The position numbers were made by a program, and so were the translations under genes. From Mucilaginibacter sp. KACC 22773 (GTDB lineage: Bacteria; Bacteroidota; Bacteroidia; Sphingobacteriales; Sphingobacteriaceae), in assembly GCF_028736215.1 (NCBI RefSeq), contig NZ_CP117883.1:6882001-6946000 (forward strand): a stretch of DNA of 64,000 nt, read 5' to 3'. Positions 53,940-63,150 of this stretch are shown here, in pieces. The notes beneath the pieces were generated by a model that saw only the letters and a list, made by a program, of their open reading frames with translations, made no database searches and had not been told where the DNA came from. Position 1 is the first letter of the stretch. Each line of letters opens with the position of its first letter.

Positions 53940-54932
53940 TTAAGCCAGGTTCGTAACCGCATACAATGCAGTAACAGAAATGATAACCCATAGGGCGACA
54001 CCCTGAAGTAGCGGCCTGAAGCCAACAGAAGCAAGTACTTTTCCGGATAATCCGGCGCCGATAAGGAATAACGTGAGTGTTAAGCCGGCTTTGGCAATCG
54101 TAATTATATACGGACGAACCTGCTTTATAACCGGGATATAAGTATTAGCGACCATTGCCAGTACAAATAAGGCAATGAAATAAGGAATGCTAACTTTTTT
54201 TGACTTGTTTTTAAAAATAAAGGCCGACATAAAAGCAACCGGTATAATCCATAAAGCCCTTGTAAGTTTTACCGTGGTGGCCACTTCCACCGCATGGCTA
54301 CCATATTTACCCGCAGCGCCAACCACCGAGCTGGTGTCATGTATCGCAATAGCGCACCATAAGCCAAATTGCGTTTGAGTAAGGTTAAAGTGATGCCCTA
54401 TTGCCGGAAAAACAAACAGGGCTACCGAATTGAGGATAAATACACAACCAAGGGCAACGGATATTTGCTTCTCTTCGGCCTTAATCACGGGCGATATAGC
54501 TGCAATAGCGCTTCCGCCGCATATGGCGGTACCTGAAGATATAAGATAAGATGTTTTCTTTTCAATGTTTAACCATTTTCCTATAAAATGGCCAAATATA
54601 AATGTACATGTGATAGAAGCTATAGAGAATAATATGCCCTCGTTCCCAGCCTGTAAGGCGCTATGTACATTCATGCCAAAACCTAAACCCACTACAGAAA
54701 TTTGTAAGAGCAGGTGTGTGGCCTTATGATTTATGTGTAAATAAGGGTGCCCGGTGAACTGGGCAACAGCCAGGCCCATAACCAACGCTAAGGCCGGGCT
54801 AATATAAGGTGTAATACAAAGGAGGATGCAGGTTATAAAAATGACTCTCCGGATATTTTCACTGGTGTTCAAAATGAACCCTGTTGGCGAGATTAATGAC
54901 GGTTGTATGTTCATGTTTCTTCTTTTTGACAT
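53940..54932 (-). CDS. YeiH-family putative transporter
   Basis: 330 residues with about ten membrane segments. The family blocks TGHPYLHINHKATHLLLQISVVGLGFGMNV, YLISSGTAICGGSAIAAISPVI and LWCAIAIHDTSSVVGAAGKYG are present. Members are proposed sulfonate/sulfate exporters but proof is thin. Convergent/tandem with mfd, with no partner gene. Confidence 0.88.
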   Translation of the reverse strand: MSKRRNMNIQPSLISPTGFILNTSENIRRVIFITCILLCITPYISPALALVMGLAVAQFTGHPYLHINHKATHLLLQISVVGLGFGMNVHSALQAGNEGILFSIASITCTFIFGHFIGKWLNIEKKTSYLISSGTAICGGSAIAAISPVIKAEEKQISVALGCVFILNSVALFVFPAIGHHFNLTQTQFGLWCAIAIHDTSSVVGAAGKYGSHAVEVATTVKLTRALWIIPVAFMSAFIFKNKSKKVSIPYFIALFVLAMVANTYIPVIKQVRPYIITIAKAGLTLTLFLIGAGLSGKVLASVGFRPLLQGVALWVIISVTALYAVTNLA

Positions 54933-55105
54933 GGCAAAACTCCATAATCAAATGCCCGAATTTTCATCACATTATGCAATGTCCGATAACTAAAAGTTAT
55001 TTAACCGATGGATTGTACGTGCCAAATGAAAAAGCTGCAAACAGGAAAAGCAGCAACGGCGGTGAAGCCAGATTTCCAGCAAATTATATAGACAAGACTT
55101 GTTGG

Positions 55106-58100
55106 TTACACCCCAACCAACCCCGCCATCTCATTCAAAAACACCAGCGCCTGGTCAATACTATGCACACCTTCAACACTTAACCTTAGTGTGTTTTTAA
55201 CTTCTTTTAAATTAGTACGCCTTGGGTTGGCCTGTACAAAAGCCAGCACATTGTGGAATGCTTCGGTTTCAAAGTAGGATGATTGCTGATTGGTGATAAA
55301 GTACCCGCGCAGCACATTCTTTTTTAACGAAATTTTTTCAAAACCGATAGCCTTGCCCATCCATTGCAGGCGCATGGTATTCAGCAGGTCATGTACCTGT
55401 GGCGGTATAGGCCCAAAACGGTCATGCAATTGCTGCTGAAAGGCCGATAGTTCAACTTCCCGCTCCAGTTTGGATAGCTCGGTGTATAAATTATAACGCT
55501 CGGACAAATTGGTAACATATTCATCCGGGATCAGGATCTCCTGGTCGGTATCTATCTGGGTGAAGGAAATATATGGGCGTGGCTTATCATCCGGGAATAC
55601 GCCTTTAAATTCATCGTCCTTTAATTCCTGGATGGCTTCGTCCAAAATTTTATGGTACATCTCGAAGCCTATTTCGGCAATAAAGCCGCTTTGCTCTGCC
55701 CCTAAAAGATTTCCGCTGCCGCGGATGTCCAAATCGCGCATGGCTACGTTAAAACCGCTGCCCAGGTCGCTAAACTCCTCAATGGCGCTAAGGCGCTTGC
55801 GGGCCTCGCTGGTGAGGGTTGACAGTGGCGGGCTTAGCAGGTAGCAATAAGCTTTTTTGTTGCTCCTGCCTACGCGGCCGCGCATCTGGTGCAAATCGCT
55901 CAGGCCAAACATATGGGCGTAGTTGATGATAATAGTATTGGCGTTCGGGATATCCAGGCCGGCCTCAATAATGGTAGTAGCCACTAACACATCGTACTCG
56001 TGGTTCACAAATTTCAGCATCACATCCTCAAGCGCATCGCCCTCCAACTGGCCGTGGGCAATACCTATCCGGGCTTTAGGTACCAGTTTGTGAATCATGC
56101 CACCTAATTGCGGCAAATCGGCAACGCGATTATGGATAAAGAAAACCTGGCCGTCGCGCTCAATTTCAAACTCAACAGCTTCTTTTATCAGTTTATCGTT
56201 AAATACATGCAACTCGGTAACTACCGGCTGCCTGTTGGGTGGTGGTGTTGATATAATGGATAAATCCCTTGCGCCCATTAGCGAAAAATGCAGGGTGCGT
56301 GGTATCGGTGTAGCCGTAAGCGTAAGTGTATCTACATTGGCTCGCATTTGCTTCAGCTTCTCTTTGGTGCTTACACCAAACTTTTGCTCCTCGTCAATAA
56401 TCATCAGCCCCAGGTCTTTAAACTTTACATCCTTGCTTACCAGGCGGTGGGTACCTATAATGATATCTACCTTGCCGTCCTTGAGCTTCTCTAAAGTATC
56501 TTTAATCTGCTTGCTGGTTTTAAACCTGTTAATGTAATCTATATTGGCCGGGAATCCTTTTAGCCTATCGGTAAATGTTTTGTAGTGCTGGGCCGCTAAA
56601 ATGGTGGTAGGTACCAATATGGCCACCTGCTTGCTATCGGCAACAGCTTTAAAGGCAGCACGAACGGCTACTTCAGTTTTGCCAAAGCCCACATCGCCAC
56701 AAATCAGCCTGTCCATAGGATGCGGCGATTCCATATCTTTTTTAAAGTCGGCGGTGGCTTTTTCCTGGTCGGGAGTATCCTCGTACAAAAAGGAGGCTTC
56801 CAGTTCGGTTTGCAGGTAGCTATCGGGCGAAAAGGCATTGCCATGTTGGGCTTTGCGCAGGGCGTAAAGCTTAATCAGGTCGCGGGCTATATCTTTAACT
56901 TTTTTTTTTGTTGTTTTCTTCAGGCGCTCCCAGGTATCGGTTCCCAGCTTGTTCATGCGTGGAACGGTGCCTTCCTTCCCACTGTATTTGCTAATTCGGT
57001 TTAGCGAATTGATGTTTACATATAATAGATCGTTATCGGCATAAATCAGGCGGATCATTTCCTGTTGCTTGCCGTTTACCTCCACTTTTTCCAGCCCGGC
57101 ATATTTGCCTATGCCGTGATCAATATGGGTAACGTAATCGCCTGGCTTCAGGTCGCGCAGTTCCTTTAGGGTGATGGCCTGCGAGCGCTGATAGCCTTTT
57201 TTGAGCTTGTATTTATAATAACGATCAAAAATCTGGTGATCTGTGTAGCATGCCAGCTTTTGCTCGTGGTCAACAAAACCTTCGCGGATTGAGATACTTA
57301 TTGGGGTAAATTTTACCGTTTTATCCAAATCATCCAGTATGGCATATAAACGCTCAACCTGGCGCGATGAATCGGTGAGGATAAAATTTTCAATCTTTTC
57401 CGCTTCGTTATTTTTAAAGTTATGGATCAGCAGCGTAAAATCTTTATTGAATGACGGCTGCGGGCGCATGTCAAAATTGATTGATGCGCTTGGCTGATAA
57501 AAAAACTGTTTCCCAAACTCCACAACCGGGAAATCAAACAGCTGGTCGGCAATCAGTTTCTCGTCGGTGAAGCCAAATTTAGGATCAATCCAATCCGGGT
57601 TTTGGTTTTTTTCGTCTGCAGATAATGCTTTCCACAAATTGGTAGCCTTTTTAAAGCCACTTTGAATGATATCCAATGTAAACTGTACATCCTTAATCCA
57701 AACCTGGGTGCCCGGCTCTACATATTCCAACAGCGAGATATTGCTCTCGGTTAAAAATTTAGATTGTACATTGGGCACAATGGTAATAGTTTTTACCTGC
57801 TCTACAGACAGCTGGCTTTCAATCTCGAACGTGCGGATAGATTCAATAAAATCGCCAAAAAACTCCACCCGGTAAGGCAGGTTGTGCGAGAATGAAAAGA
57901 TATCTACAATGCCGCCACGCACAGAAAACTGCCCCGGCTCGTACACAAATTCAACGCGCTCAAAATCGTACTCAATTAAAAACTCGTTGATGAACTCGAT
58001 ACTGAGTTTATTGCTTACTGCAATTTCAAGGGTGTTTTTTTCGAGGGATGCCCGGTCAATCACCTTTTCGGCCAGGGCCTCGGGGTAGGTAACTATCAGC

Positions 58101-58459
58101 TGGCCAAATTCCGAAGCATGGTTAAGTTCGTTGAGTACTTCGGCACGTGCCAGTACATTGCTGCTGTCGGGCTGGGTAAATTCAAATGGTTTGCGGTATG
58201 ATGAGGGGAAAAGCAATACTTCTTTCCCTGTAAGGTTTTCCAGGTCGGCCTGAAAATACCCGGCTTCCTCGCGCTCGGGCAACACAAACACCATGTGCTT
58301 GTGCTGCAAAAAATATAATGCTACCGCCATGGCCGCATCACTCGATCCGACTAAACCACGCAGCTGTACCCTTGGATTTTTTGACGCATTAAGCGCAAGC
58401 GCTAATGCTTTAATCCGGTCATCAGCTTTATACCTATCTAATATATCACGGATGTTCAA
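55106..58459 (-). CDS. mfd: Transcription-repair coupling factor Mfd
   Basis: 1117 residues, full-length. UvrB-like N-terminal modules about 1-340, RNA polymerase interaction domain about 440-520 (KPGDYVTHIDHGIGKYAGLE), superfamily 2 motor with Walker A GDVGFGKTEVAVRAAFKA, DEEQ box, GTHRLVSKDVKF and the TRG/R motif LHQMRGRVGRSNKKAYCYLL, and a C-terminal TRCF domain. Removes stalled RNA polymerase at lesions and recruits UvrA. Confidence 0.97.
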   Translation of the reverse strand: MNIRDILDRYKADDRIKALALALNASKNPRVQLRGLVGSSDAAMAVALYFLQHKHMVFVLPEREEAGYFQADLENLTGKEVLLFPSSYRKPFEFTQPDSSNVLARAEVLNELNHASEFGQLIVTYPEALAEKVIDRASLEKNTLEIAVSNKLSIEFINEFLIEYDFERVEFVYEPGQFSVRGGIVDIFSFSHNLPYRVEFFGDFIESIRTFEIESQLSVEQVKTITIVPNVQSKFLTESNISLLEYVEPGTQVWIKDVQFTLDIIQSGFKKATNLWKALSADEKNQNPDWIDPKFGFTDEKLIADQLFDFPVVEFGKQFFYQPSASINFDMRPQPSFNKDFTLLIHNFKNNEAEKIENFILTDSSRQVERLYAILDDLDKTVKFTPISISIREGFVDHEQKLACYTDHQIFDRYYKYKLKKGYQRSQAITLKELRDLKPGDYVTHIDHGIGKYAGLEKVEVNGKQQEMIRLIYADNDLLYVNINSLNRISKYSGKEGTVPRMNKLGTDTWERLKKTTKKKVKDIARDLIKLYALRKAQHGNAFSPDSYLQTELEASFLYEDTPDQEKATADFKKDMESPHPMDRLICGDVGFGKTEVAVRAAFKAVADSKQVAILVPTTILAAQHYKTFTDRLKGFPANIDYINRFKTSKQIKDTLEKLKDGKVDIIIGTHRLVSKDVKFKDLGLMIIDEEQKFGVSTKEKLKQMRANVDTLTLTATPIPRTLHFSLMGARDLSIISTPPPNRQPVVTELHVFNDKLIKEAVEFEIERDGQVFFIHNRVADLPQLGGMIHKLVPKARIGIAHGQLEGDALEDVMLKFVNHEYDVLVATTIIEAGLDIPNANTIIINYAHMFGLSDLHQMRGRVGRSNKKAYCYLLSPPLSTLTSEARKRLSAIEEFSDLGSGFNVAMRDLDIRGSGNLLGAEQSGFIAEIGFEMYHKILDEAIQELKDDEFKGVFPDDKPRPYISFTQIDTDQEILIPDEYVTNLSERYNLYTELSKLEREVELSAFQQQLHDRFGPIPPQVHDLLNTMRLQWMGKAIGFEKISLKKNVLRGYFITNQQSSYFETEAFHNVLAFVQANPRRTNLKEVKNTLRLSVEGVHSIDQALVFLNEMAGLVGV

Positions 58460-58620
58460 ACTGCTGCAAATGTAAGCAAAAAAGCCTTTTTAAATAAACA
58501 GCTATAAATAGTATAAAACAATGCAAACAATATGATGGCTTATTTACTTTTTAATGATAAATTAGGGTATTATTTCTCCCGTAGCTCAACCTAAATTTTT
58601 TAAACCAAAATTTATATATC

Positions 58621-59034
58621 ATGAAGAATGCAATTATTTGGGGCGTTATTATTGGCATATTAAGCGGAATCTGGATGTATGTTATGCACGCCTCGGGAAT
58701 TACACCAACCGGCGACAAAGTAGCCACGCTTGAATACTTTTCGTTTATTATCCCGGCCATTGGCTTATTAATTGGCATTTATAGTTATCGCCAAAATGAT
58801 TGTAACGGCCAGATGGGATTTTTTGAAGCGCTGATACAAAGCTTTAAAATATTGATTGCCGGCGGTATTGTAACCGTTTTTGCCACGATTTTATATGTTA
58901 GCTACAGTGGTGTATCCATGAATGATATCCTTAAGGAATCATCCGGCCGCATCTTTGGTGCTTTGTTAGTTGGCGTTTTATTGGCGTTTGCGGTATCTTT
59001 ACTGTTTACCAATAAATCAAACAAGGTTGATTAA
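58621..59034 (+). CDS. DUF4199 membrane protein
   Basis: 137 residues with four membrane helices (IIWGVIIGILSGIWMYVM, FIIPAIGLLIGIYSYRQ, ILIAGGIVTVFATILYVSY, IFGALLVGVLLAFAVSLLF) and the NGQMGFFEALIQSFK loop typical of DUF4199. Function unknown, common in Bacteroidota. Its stop overlaps the start of the next gene. Confidence 0.88.
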   Translation: MKNAIIWGVIIGILSGIWMYVMHASGITPTGDKVATLEYFSFIIPAIGLLIGIYSYRQNDCNGQMGFFEALIQSFKILIAGGIVTVFATILYVSYSGVSMNDILKESSGRIFGALLVGVLLAFAVSLLFTNKSNKVD

Positions 59035-59329
59035 ACGGCTTTTTCGCAACTATTTTGAACTCATTTTCTGGATTACCGCAATGCTGTGCCTGGCGTTTAC
59101 CTCGCCACAGGCCACATCGCACTTTACATTGTGCCCTTTAAAATTGATGGGGATAACCTGGTGCCCCGGCTGCGGTTTGGGGCATTCCATTATCTACCTG
59201 TTTCACGGGCAAATTTCCAATTCATTTCATGCGCATTGGCTGGGCATACCGGCCGTGCTGGTGATATTTCATAGGATATATGTTTTGGCAAGGCCTCACC
59301 CAACCCTCCCCAAAGGAGAGGGCTTTTGA
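59027..59329 (+). CDS. DUF2752 small membrane protein
   Basis: About 100 residues from a TTG at 59027 that overlaps the DUF4199 stop; a longer frame from 58970 would be fully inside the upstream gene. The DUF2752 core TLCPLKLMGITWCPGCGLGHSI is clear, with two membrane segments. The last 12 residues (RPHPTLPKGEGF) and the stop codon are supplied by a palindromic repeat that runs into the gene end. Confidence 0.75.
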   Translation: MIKRLFRNYFELIFWITAMLCLAFTSPQATSHFTLCPLKLMGITWCPGCGLGHSIIYLFHGQISNSFHAHWLGIPAVLVIFHRIYVLARPHPTLPKGEGF

Positions 59330-59391
59330 CTTGCAAAGGAAACCAATCTGCTTTTTAAAGTCCTCTCCTTTGGAGAGGATTTAGGTGAGGC
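59293..59391. repeat. Palindromic repeat at the end of the DUF2752 gene
   Basis: Outer arms GCCTCACC (59293-59300)/GGTGAGGC (59384-59391). Each half holds its own palindrome, around CCAAAGG and CTTTGGAG. Same architecture as the two repeats at the Y RNA locus but unrelated letters. Confidence 0.8.
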
Positions 59392-59404
59392 TCTTTTTCA
59401 CCGC

Positions 59405-59466
59405 TAAAACCTACGGTTTCACCGACTTGTTAGCCCTGCTAACCTATATCCCGTAGGTGTTTTTTA
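59405..59466 (+). ncRNA. Candidate small structured RNA before TM2 gene
   Basis: Outer stem ACCTACGG (59409-59416)/CCGTAGGT (59451-59458), inner hairpin GTTAGC-CCT-GCTAAC (59429-59443), then T6. A competing small hairpin CGGT-TTC-ACCG overlaps the left outer arm. Could be a terminator, an attenuator in the TM2 leader, or a stand-alone small RNA. Confidence 0.45.
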
Positions 59467-59522
59467 TGTACTGATGTACCTTTATATCATCAAAACAAAC
59501 ACAAACTTTAATCATTACTAAA

Positions 59523-59885
59523 ATGAGCACTTACCCAAATTCATATATGATGTTCGACGGAATGACTCCTGAAGAATTTTCTTTTGTACAACAGGCCACC
59601 GCCGCTTTAACCGAAAACCAGCAACGTTATTTTATGGGTGTTTACGCCAGCAAACGCCGCAACCCCCAGGATATTTTGTTAGCTACACTTGCGGGTTTCC
59701 TTGGTGTATCAGGTATTCAACGTTTTATGACCGACCAGATTGGAATGGGCATTGTATACTTTTTTACCGCAGGCTTTTGTTTTATCGGTACCATCGTCGA
59801 CCTGATTAATTATAAAGGCATTGCCAACGAATACAATCAAAAAATGGCCTTCGAGAGCTTCAATATCGCTAAAATGACCAACTAA
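59523..59885 (+). CDS. TM2-domain membrane protein
   Basis: 120 residues. A cytosolic N-terminal part with MTPEEFSFVQQATAALTENQQ, then the TM2 domain: two membrane helices around GFLGVSGIQRFMTDQIGMGIVYFF and FIGTIVDLINY. Leader shares a 21-nt block with the Ro60 gene (59479-59499). Function unknown; a strong terminator follows. Confidence 0.88.
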   Translation: MSTYPNSYMMFDGMTPEEFSFVQQATAALTENQQRYFMGVYASKRRNPQDILLATLAGFLGVSGIQRFMTDQIGMGIVYFFTAGFCFIGTIVDLINYKGIANEYNQKMAFESFNIAKMTN

Positions 59886-59924
59886 GTTTCCCGGTTACGG
59901 GCAAAGTTTCAACATATATATATC

Positions 59925-59960
59925 AAAAAAATCCACCTTCTGTTACGGGGTGGATTTTTT
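59925..59960 (+). terminator. Intrinsic terminator of TM2 gene
   Basis: ATCCACC (59931-59937)/GGTGGAT (59949-59955) with A6 on the left and T6 on the right; the stem reaches 13 bp. Confidence 0.9.
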
Positions 59961-59964
59961 CGTA

Positions 59965-60082
59965 AGCTGAAAGCGCAAAGCCGAAGGCCTAAAGCCGGAG
60001 CGCCCAGGCGGAATTTGCTTATTTTTTTTCTGCCTTTCGCTTCTGCCTTCGGCTTTGCGCTTTTAGCCTTCGGCTTTCAGCT
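59965..60082. repeat. Word-type inverted repeat at the rmuC 3' end
   Basis: AGCTGAAAGC...CGAAGGC on the left mirrors GCCTTCGGCTTTCAGCT on the right (60066-60082). The right arm starts inside the rmuC stop codon. Words AAAGC and GAAGGC recur several times. Confidence 0.75.
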
Positions 60083-61450
60083 CTCCTCCCCCAAATACTT
60101 GTTGTCAATTTTTTTATCGGCTTTTGCGCCCAGCTTTTTGATTTTTTCGGCTGTGGTGGTCAGGTTTCCGCGGCCGTCTGATAGTTTATTTACCGCGCTG
60201 TTATAGGCATTTTGGGTATAGGTAATGTTTTTGCCAATGTTATCCATATCGCCTAAAAAGCCCACAAATTTATCGTACATATCGCCGCTAAGGCGGGCTA
60301 TCTCCAATACGTTACGGTTTTGGCGCTCCTGTTTCCACATGCTGGCAATAGTGCGCAGGGTAGCCAGCAGGGTAGATGGGCTTACTATCACCACTTTTTT
60401 ATCCCAGGCATAGTTAAACAGCTCGCCATCCAGCTGCACAGCTATACTGAACGACGATTCTATCGGCACAAAAAGCAGTACAAAATCGGGCGAGTTTATT
60501 TTATACAGGTCGTGATATTTTTTGGCCGATAAACCACCGATATGGTTTTTAATTGATTCTACATGCGCTTTGGCAAATAGCTTACGGTCTTCTTCGGTTT
60601 CGGCGCTTATCAGCCTTTCGTAAGCTATCAGCGAAACCTTAGAGTCGATAACCAGGTGTTTTTCATCCGGCAGGTCGATAATTACATCGGGCTGATAGCG
60701 GGTGCCGTCATTGGCCTGCATGGCAGCCTGTATGCGGTACTCCTGGTCTTTCACCAGGCCCGACCTCTCCAGCACCCGCTCCAGAATCACTTCGCCCCAG
60801 TTGCCCTGCTTTTTGTTGTCGCCTTTAAGCGCCCTGGTTAAATTCTGCGCCTCGTCACTTATCTGTTTGTTCAGGTCCATTAGTTGAGTTATTACGCCTT
60901 TCAGGGTATTGCGCTCGGCGGCTTCCATATTGTAAACTTTCTCTACCTTATCTTCAAAAGCTTTCAGGTTTTCTTTAAGCGGATTCAAAATCTGGTCGAG
61001 ATTGTTGCGGTTTACATCAATAAACTCTTTTGATTTTTCTTTCAGCAGTTTTTCGGCCACATTTTCAAACTCCCGCTGGAACTGCGTGCGGATTTGTTCT
61101 ATCTCCACTTTTTGCTCCTGCATTTTTTCCTGCTGCGAGGTATAGTACGCGCGGGCGTTCTCCAACGATTTATTGGCAGCGGCTAACTGGGTACGTTCGT
61201 ATAGTAACTCGTCCAGCAGCCGGTTTTTCTCGTCCTTTAAAAATTGGGTAATGTTTTCTTTTTCGCCCGCCAGGCCGCTGGCTTTTTCTTCGGCTTTGGC
61301 CAAAGCAATTTTAAGCTGGTCGCTCTCTGAGCGCAGCCGGTTCAAATCGTCTGCCGAGATCAACTCAATGGCTTTGGGTTTTTTAATAAACAGCAAAACG
61401 GCTATCAGCAGTATAACAACCGAGGCAATAATCAGTATCTCTGAATTCAT
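60077..61450 (-). CDS. rmuC: DNA recombination protein RmuC
   Basis: 457 residues. N-terminal membrane anchor about 3-22, long coiled coil about 30-170 (LRSESDQLKIALAKAEEKA), then the RmuC nuclease-like domain about 190-420 with GNWGEVILERVLERSGL, VIDSKVSLIAYERL and FVPIESSFSIAVQ. Implicated in limiting inversions at short repeats. Stands alone. Confidence 0.93.
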   Translation of the reverse strand: MNSEILIIASVVILLIAVLLFIKKPKAIELISADDLNRLRSESDQLKIALAKAEEKASGLAGEKENITQFLKDEKNRLLDELLYERTQLAAANKSLENARAYYTSQQEKMQEQKVEIEQIRTQFQREFENVAEKLLKEKSKEFIDVNRNNLDQILNPLKENLKAFEDKVEKVYNMEAAERNTLKGVITQLMDLNKQISDEAQNLTRALKGDNKKQGNWGEVILERVLERSGLVKDQEYRIQAAMQANDGTRYQPDVIIDLPDEKHLVIDSKVSLIAYERLISAETEEDRKLFAKAHVESIKNHIGGLSAKKYHDLYKINSPDFVLLFVPIESSFSIAVQLDGELFNYAWDKKVVIVSPSTLLATLRTIASMWKQERQNRNVLEIARLSGDMYDKFVGFLGDMDNIGKNITYTQNAYNSAVNKLSDGRGNLTTTAEKIKKLGAKADKKIDNKYLGEES

Positions 61451-61490
61451 TTTGATAAAAATATTAGCAAATTTAGGTTAATATTTTTAG

Positions 61491-61925
61491 TAATGCCATA
61501 GATAATAGCGATCTGCTTGAACCGGACGGACTTCGGCCAACAAAGTGTGGGAAGTTCATCTTGTTACTTCCTAAAGTATTTTGAAAACGAACTTTTTGTC
61601 ATCCTGAGTTGCGAATTTTTGCGAAATTTTGAAGGGGGAATGACGTTTATTGCATGGTGGCGAGCCGACTGTACAATGTGTTTATTTCCCCTTCGACGCC
61701 GATAGATAATAACGCCATAGATAATAGCGATCTGCTTGAACCGGACGGACTTCGGCCAACAAAGTGTGGGAAGTTCATCTTGTTACTCCTAAAGTATTTT
61801 GAAAACGATCTTTTTGTAATCCTGAGTTGCGAATTTTTAAAAATTCTGAAGGGGGATGACGTTTATTGCATGGTGGCGAGCCGACTGTACAATGTGTTTA
61901 TTTCCCCTTCGACGCCGATAGATAA
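61491..61925. repeat. Tandem duplication (219 + 216 bp) with a third partial start
   Basis: Unit 1 61491-61709, unit 2 61710-61925, beginning with TAATGCCATA and TAACGCCATA, and a third partial unit at 61926 running into the glycosylase gene. The units are nearly identical over most of their length, with clustered changes after the GTCATCCTGAG segment. Confidence 0.9.
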
Positions 61926-62527
61926 TAATGCCATAACAACATGCTTGCCACGGTTTTATATGGCGCCCATCGTTCGGCCACGGCAAGCACTTCTTCCCTG
62001 GTCGCATCTTTTGGCAGTTTTTTTACCCGCTTTAAGGCATTCACCGCGGCAAGGTCGCCAATGGGGAATACATTGGCGTGCTGCAGCACAAACATCAGGT
62101 ATACATCGGCTGTCCAGTTACCGATGCCTTTCAGGGCGGTTAGTTTAGCGCGGATAACGTCGTCAGGTAATTGTTCAAGGGCTACTAAATCCATCTGGCC
62201 ACTGATGATAGCTTCGGCCAGGTATTTGGTATAGCTGGTTTTTTGCCGGCTAAAGTAACATGCTTTAAATTCCTCGTCGGTAAGTAATAGCACCCTCGCC
62301 GGGGTAATCTTCTGTACCCGCTCTCGCATTTTGTTTAATGCGGATAGCGCCGAGGCCAGCGAAACCTGTTGCTCCAGGATAATATGCACCAGGGTTTCGA
62401 ACGTGTTGGGCCGCGACCAAAGCGGCGGATAGCCGTATGCGCTAATGACATCAGCCAGATCAGGATCGGCTAAAGCAAGCTCATCACAAATTTGGTGATA
62501 GTTGGTATGGTTAATCCGGTCGAACAT
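61898..62527 (-). CDS. HhH-GPD DNA-3-methyladenine glycosylase-like
   Basis: 209 residues. HIILEQQVSLASALSALNKM starts the HhH-GPD fold; hairpin LKGIGNWTADVYLMFVL and catalytic Asp in FPIGDLA are intact. Excises alkylated bases. The last dozen residues (YYLSASKGK) lie inside the duplicated unit, whose repeats downstream re-copy this gene end. Confidence 0.88.
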   Translation of the reverse strand: MFDRINHTNYHQICDELALADPDLADVISAYGYPPLWSRPNTFETLVHIILEQQVSLASALSALNKMRERVQKITPARVLLLTDEEFKACYFSRQKTSYTKYLAEAIISGQMDLVALEQLPDDVIRAKLTALKGIGNWTADVYLMFVLQHANVFPIGDLAAVNALKRVKKLPKDATREEVLAVAERWAPYKTVASMLLWHYYLSASKGK

Positions 62528-62531
62528 GGGT

Positions 62532-63044
62532 TTATTCGGCTTGCTTTACAATGATCTTATCCAGGTTATGTAAATACCTCCGGCCGGTTTTAAAATCGGC
62601 AGCCGAGCTCATTTGCAGGCTTTCGGGCATCTTATCGGCTTTTATACCATTCTTTTCTGTAAGTATAAAAACATGATTGCCTACTTCGGTATTGTATAGC
62701 TCGTTCCATGAGTAAACCACTTTGTAGCCATCGATACCCTGGCAAACAAAATAAAAAGTACTCAGCAGCTTGGGGCCGGTGGTTTTAAATGCAGTGTGGC
62801 TTAAAATATCTTTCAGTAAAACGCCTTTCAGCTGTTCGTCCTTGTGTTTAAATTCACCTAAGTGATTGGTCACATTCATTTCGCCAATATCCTGCACTTT
62901 GTATTGCATAATGGAATCAATAGTGATAACTGATTCTTTTACAACCAGCCCGGTAATGCTAAACTTTTGCGTTTGATTAAGCTTTTCCTGGGCAAACACT
63001 GTCGTACTATATAGTAATGCAATTAGTAGTAGTAGTTTTTTCAT
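62532..63044 (-). CDS. Exported molybdopterin-fold (SUOX-like) protein
   Basis: 170 residues from ATG 63044, giving signal peptide MKKLLLLIALLYSTTVFAQ; a longer frame from 63137 lacks this. The mature domain has FSITGLVVKESVITIDSIMQ, LKGVLLKDIL and YFVCQGIDGYKVVYSWNEL, matching a shortened oxidoreductase molybdopterin-binding domain with one Cys. Full enzymes are larger, so cofactor binding is uncertain. A 4-bp gap to the glycosylase gene suggests co-transcription. Confidence 0.75.
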   Translation of the reverse strand: MKKLLLLIALLYSTTVFAQEKLNQTQKFSITGLVVKESVITIDSIMQYKVQDIGEMNVTNHLGEFKHKDEQLKGVLLKDILSHTAFKTTGPKLLSTFYFVCQGIDGYKVVYSWNELYNTEVGNHVFILTEKNGIKADKMPESLQMSSAADFKTGRRYLHNLDKIIVKQAE

Positions 63045-63150
63045 GGTTTGGTAAATATAGGGAGCCTTATTGAAATTTAAACAAGACTCCCCGATTACAC
63101 CAGGGTCAACGTGACTCGTCCTGAAATAACTATACACTAAAAGAAAGTGT

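Noticed and set aside
54884..55183. A 99-residue + strand frame overlapping the mfd and yeiH-type ends
   Set aside because: Mostly antisense to mfd and the transporter gene; no recognisable protein.
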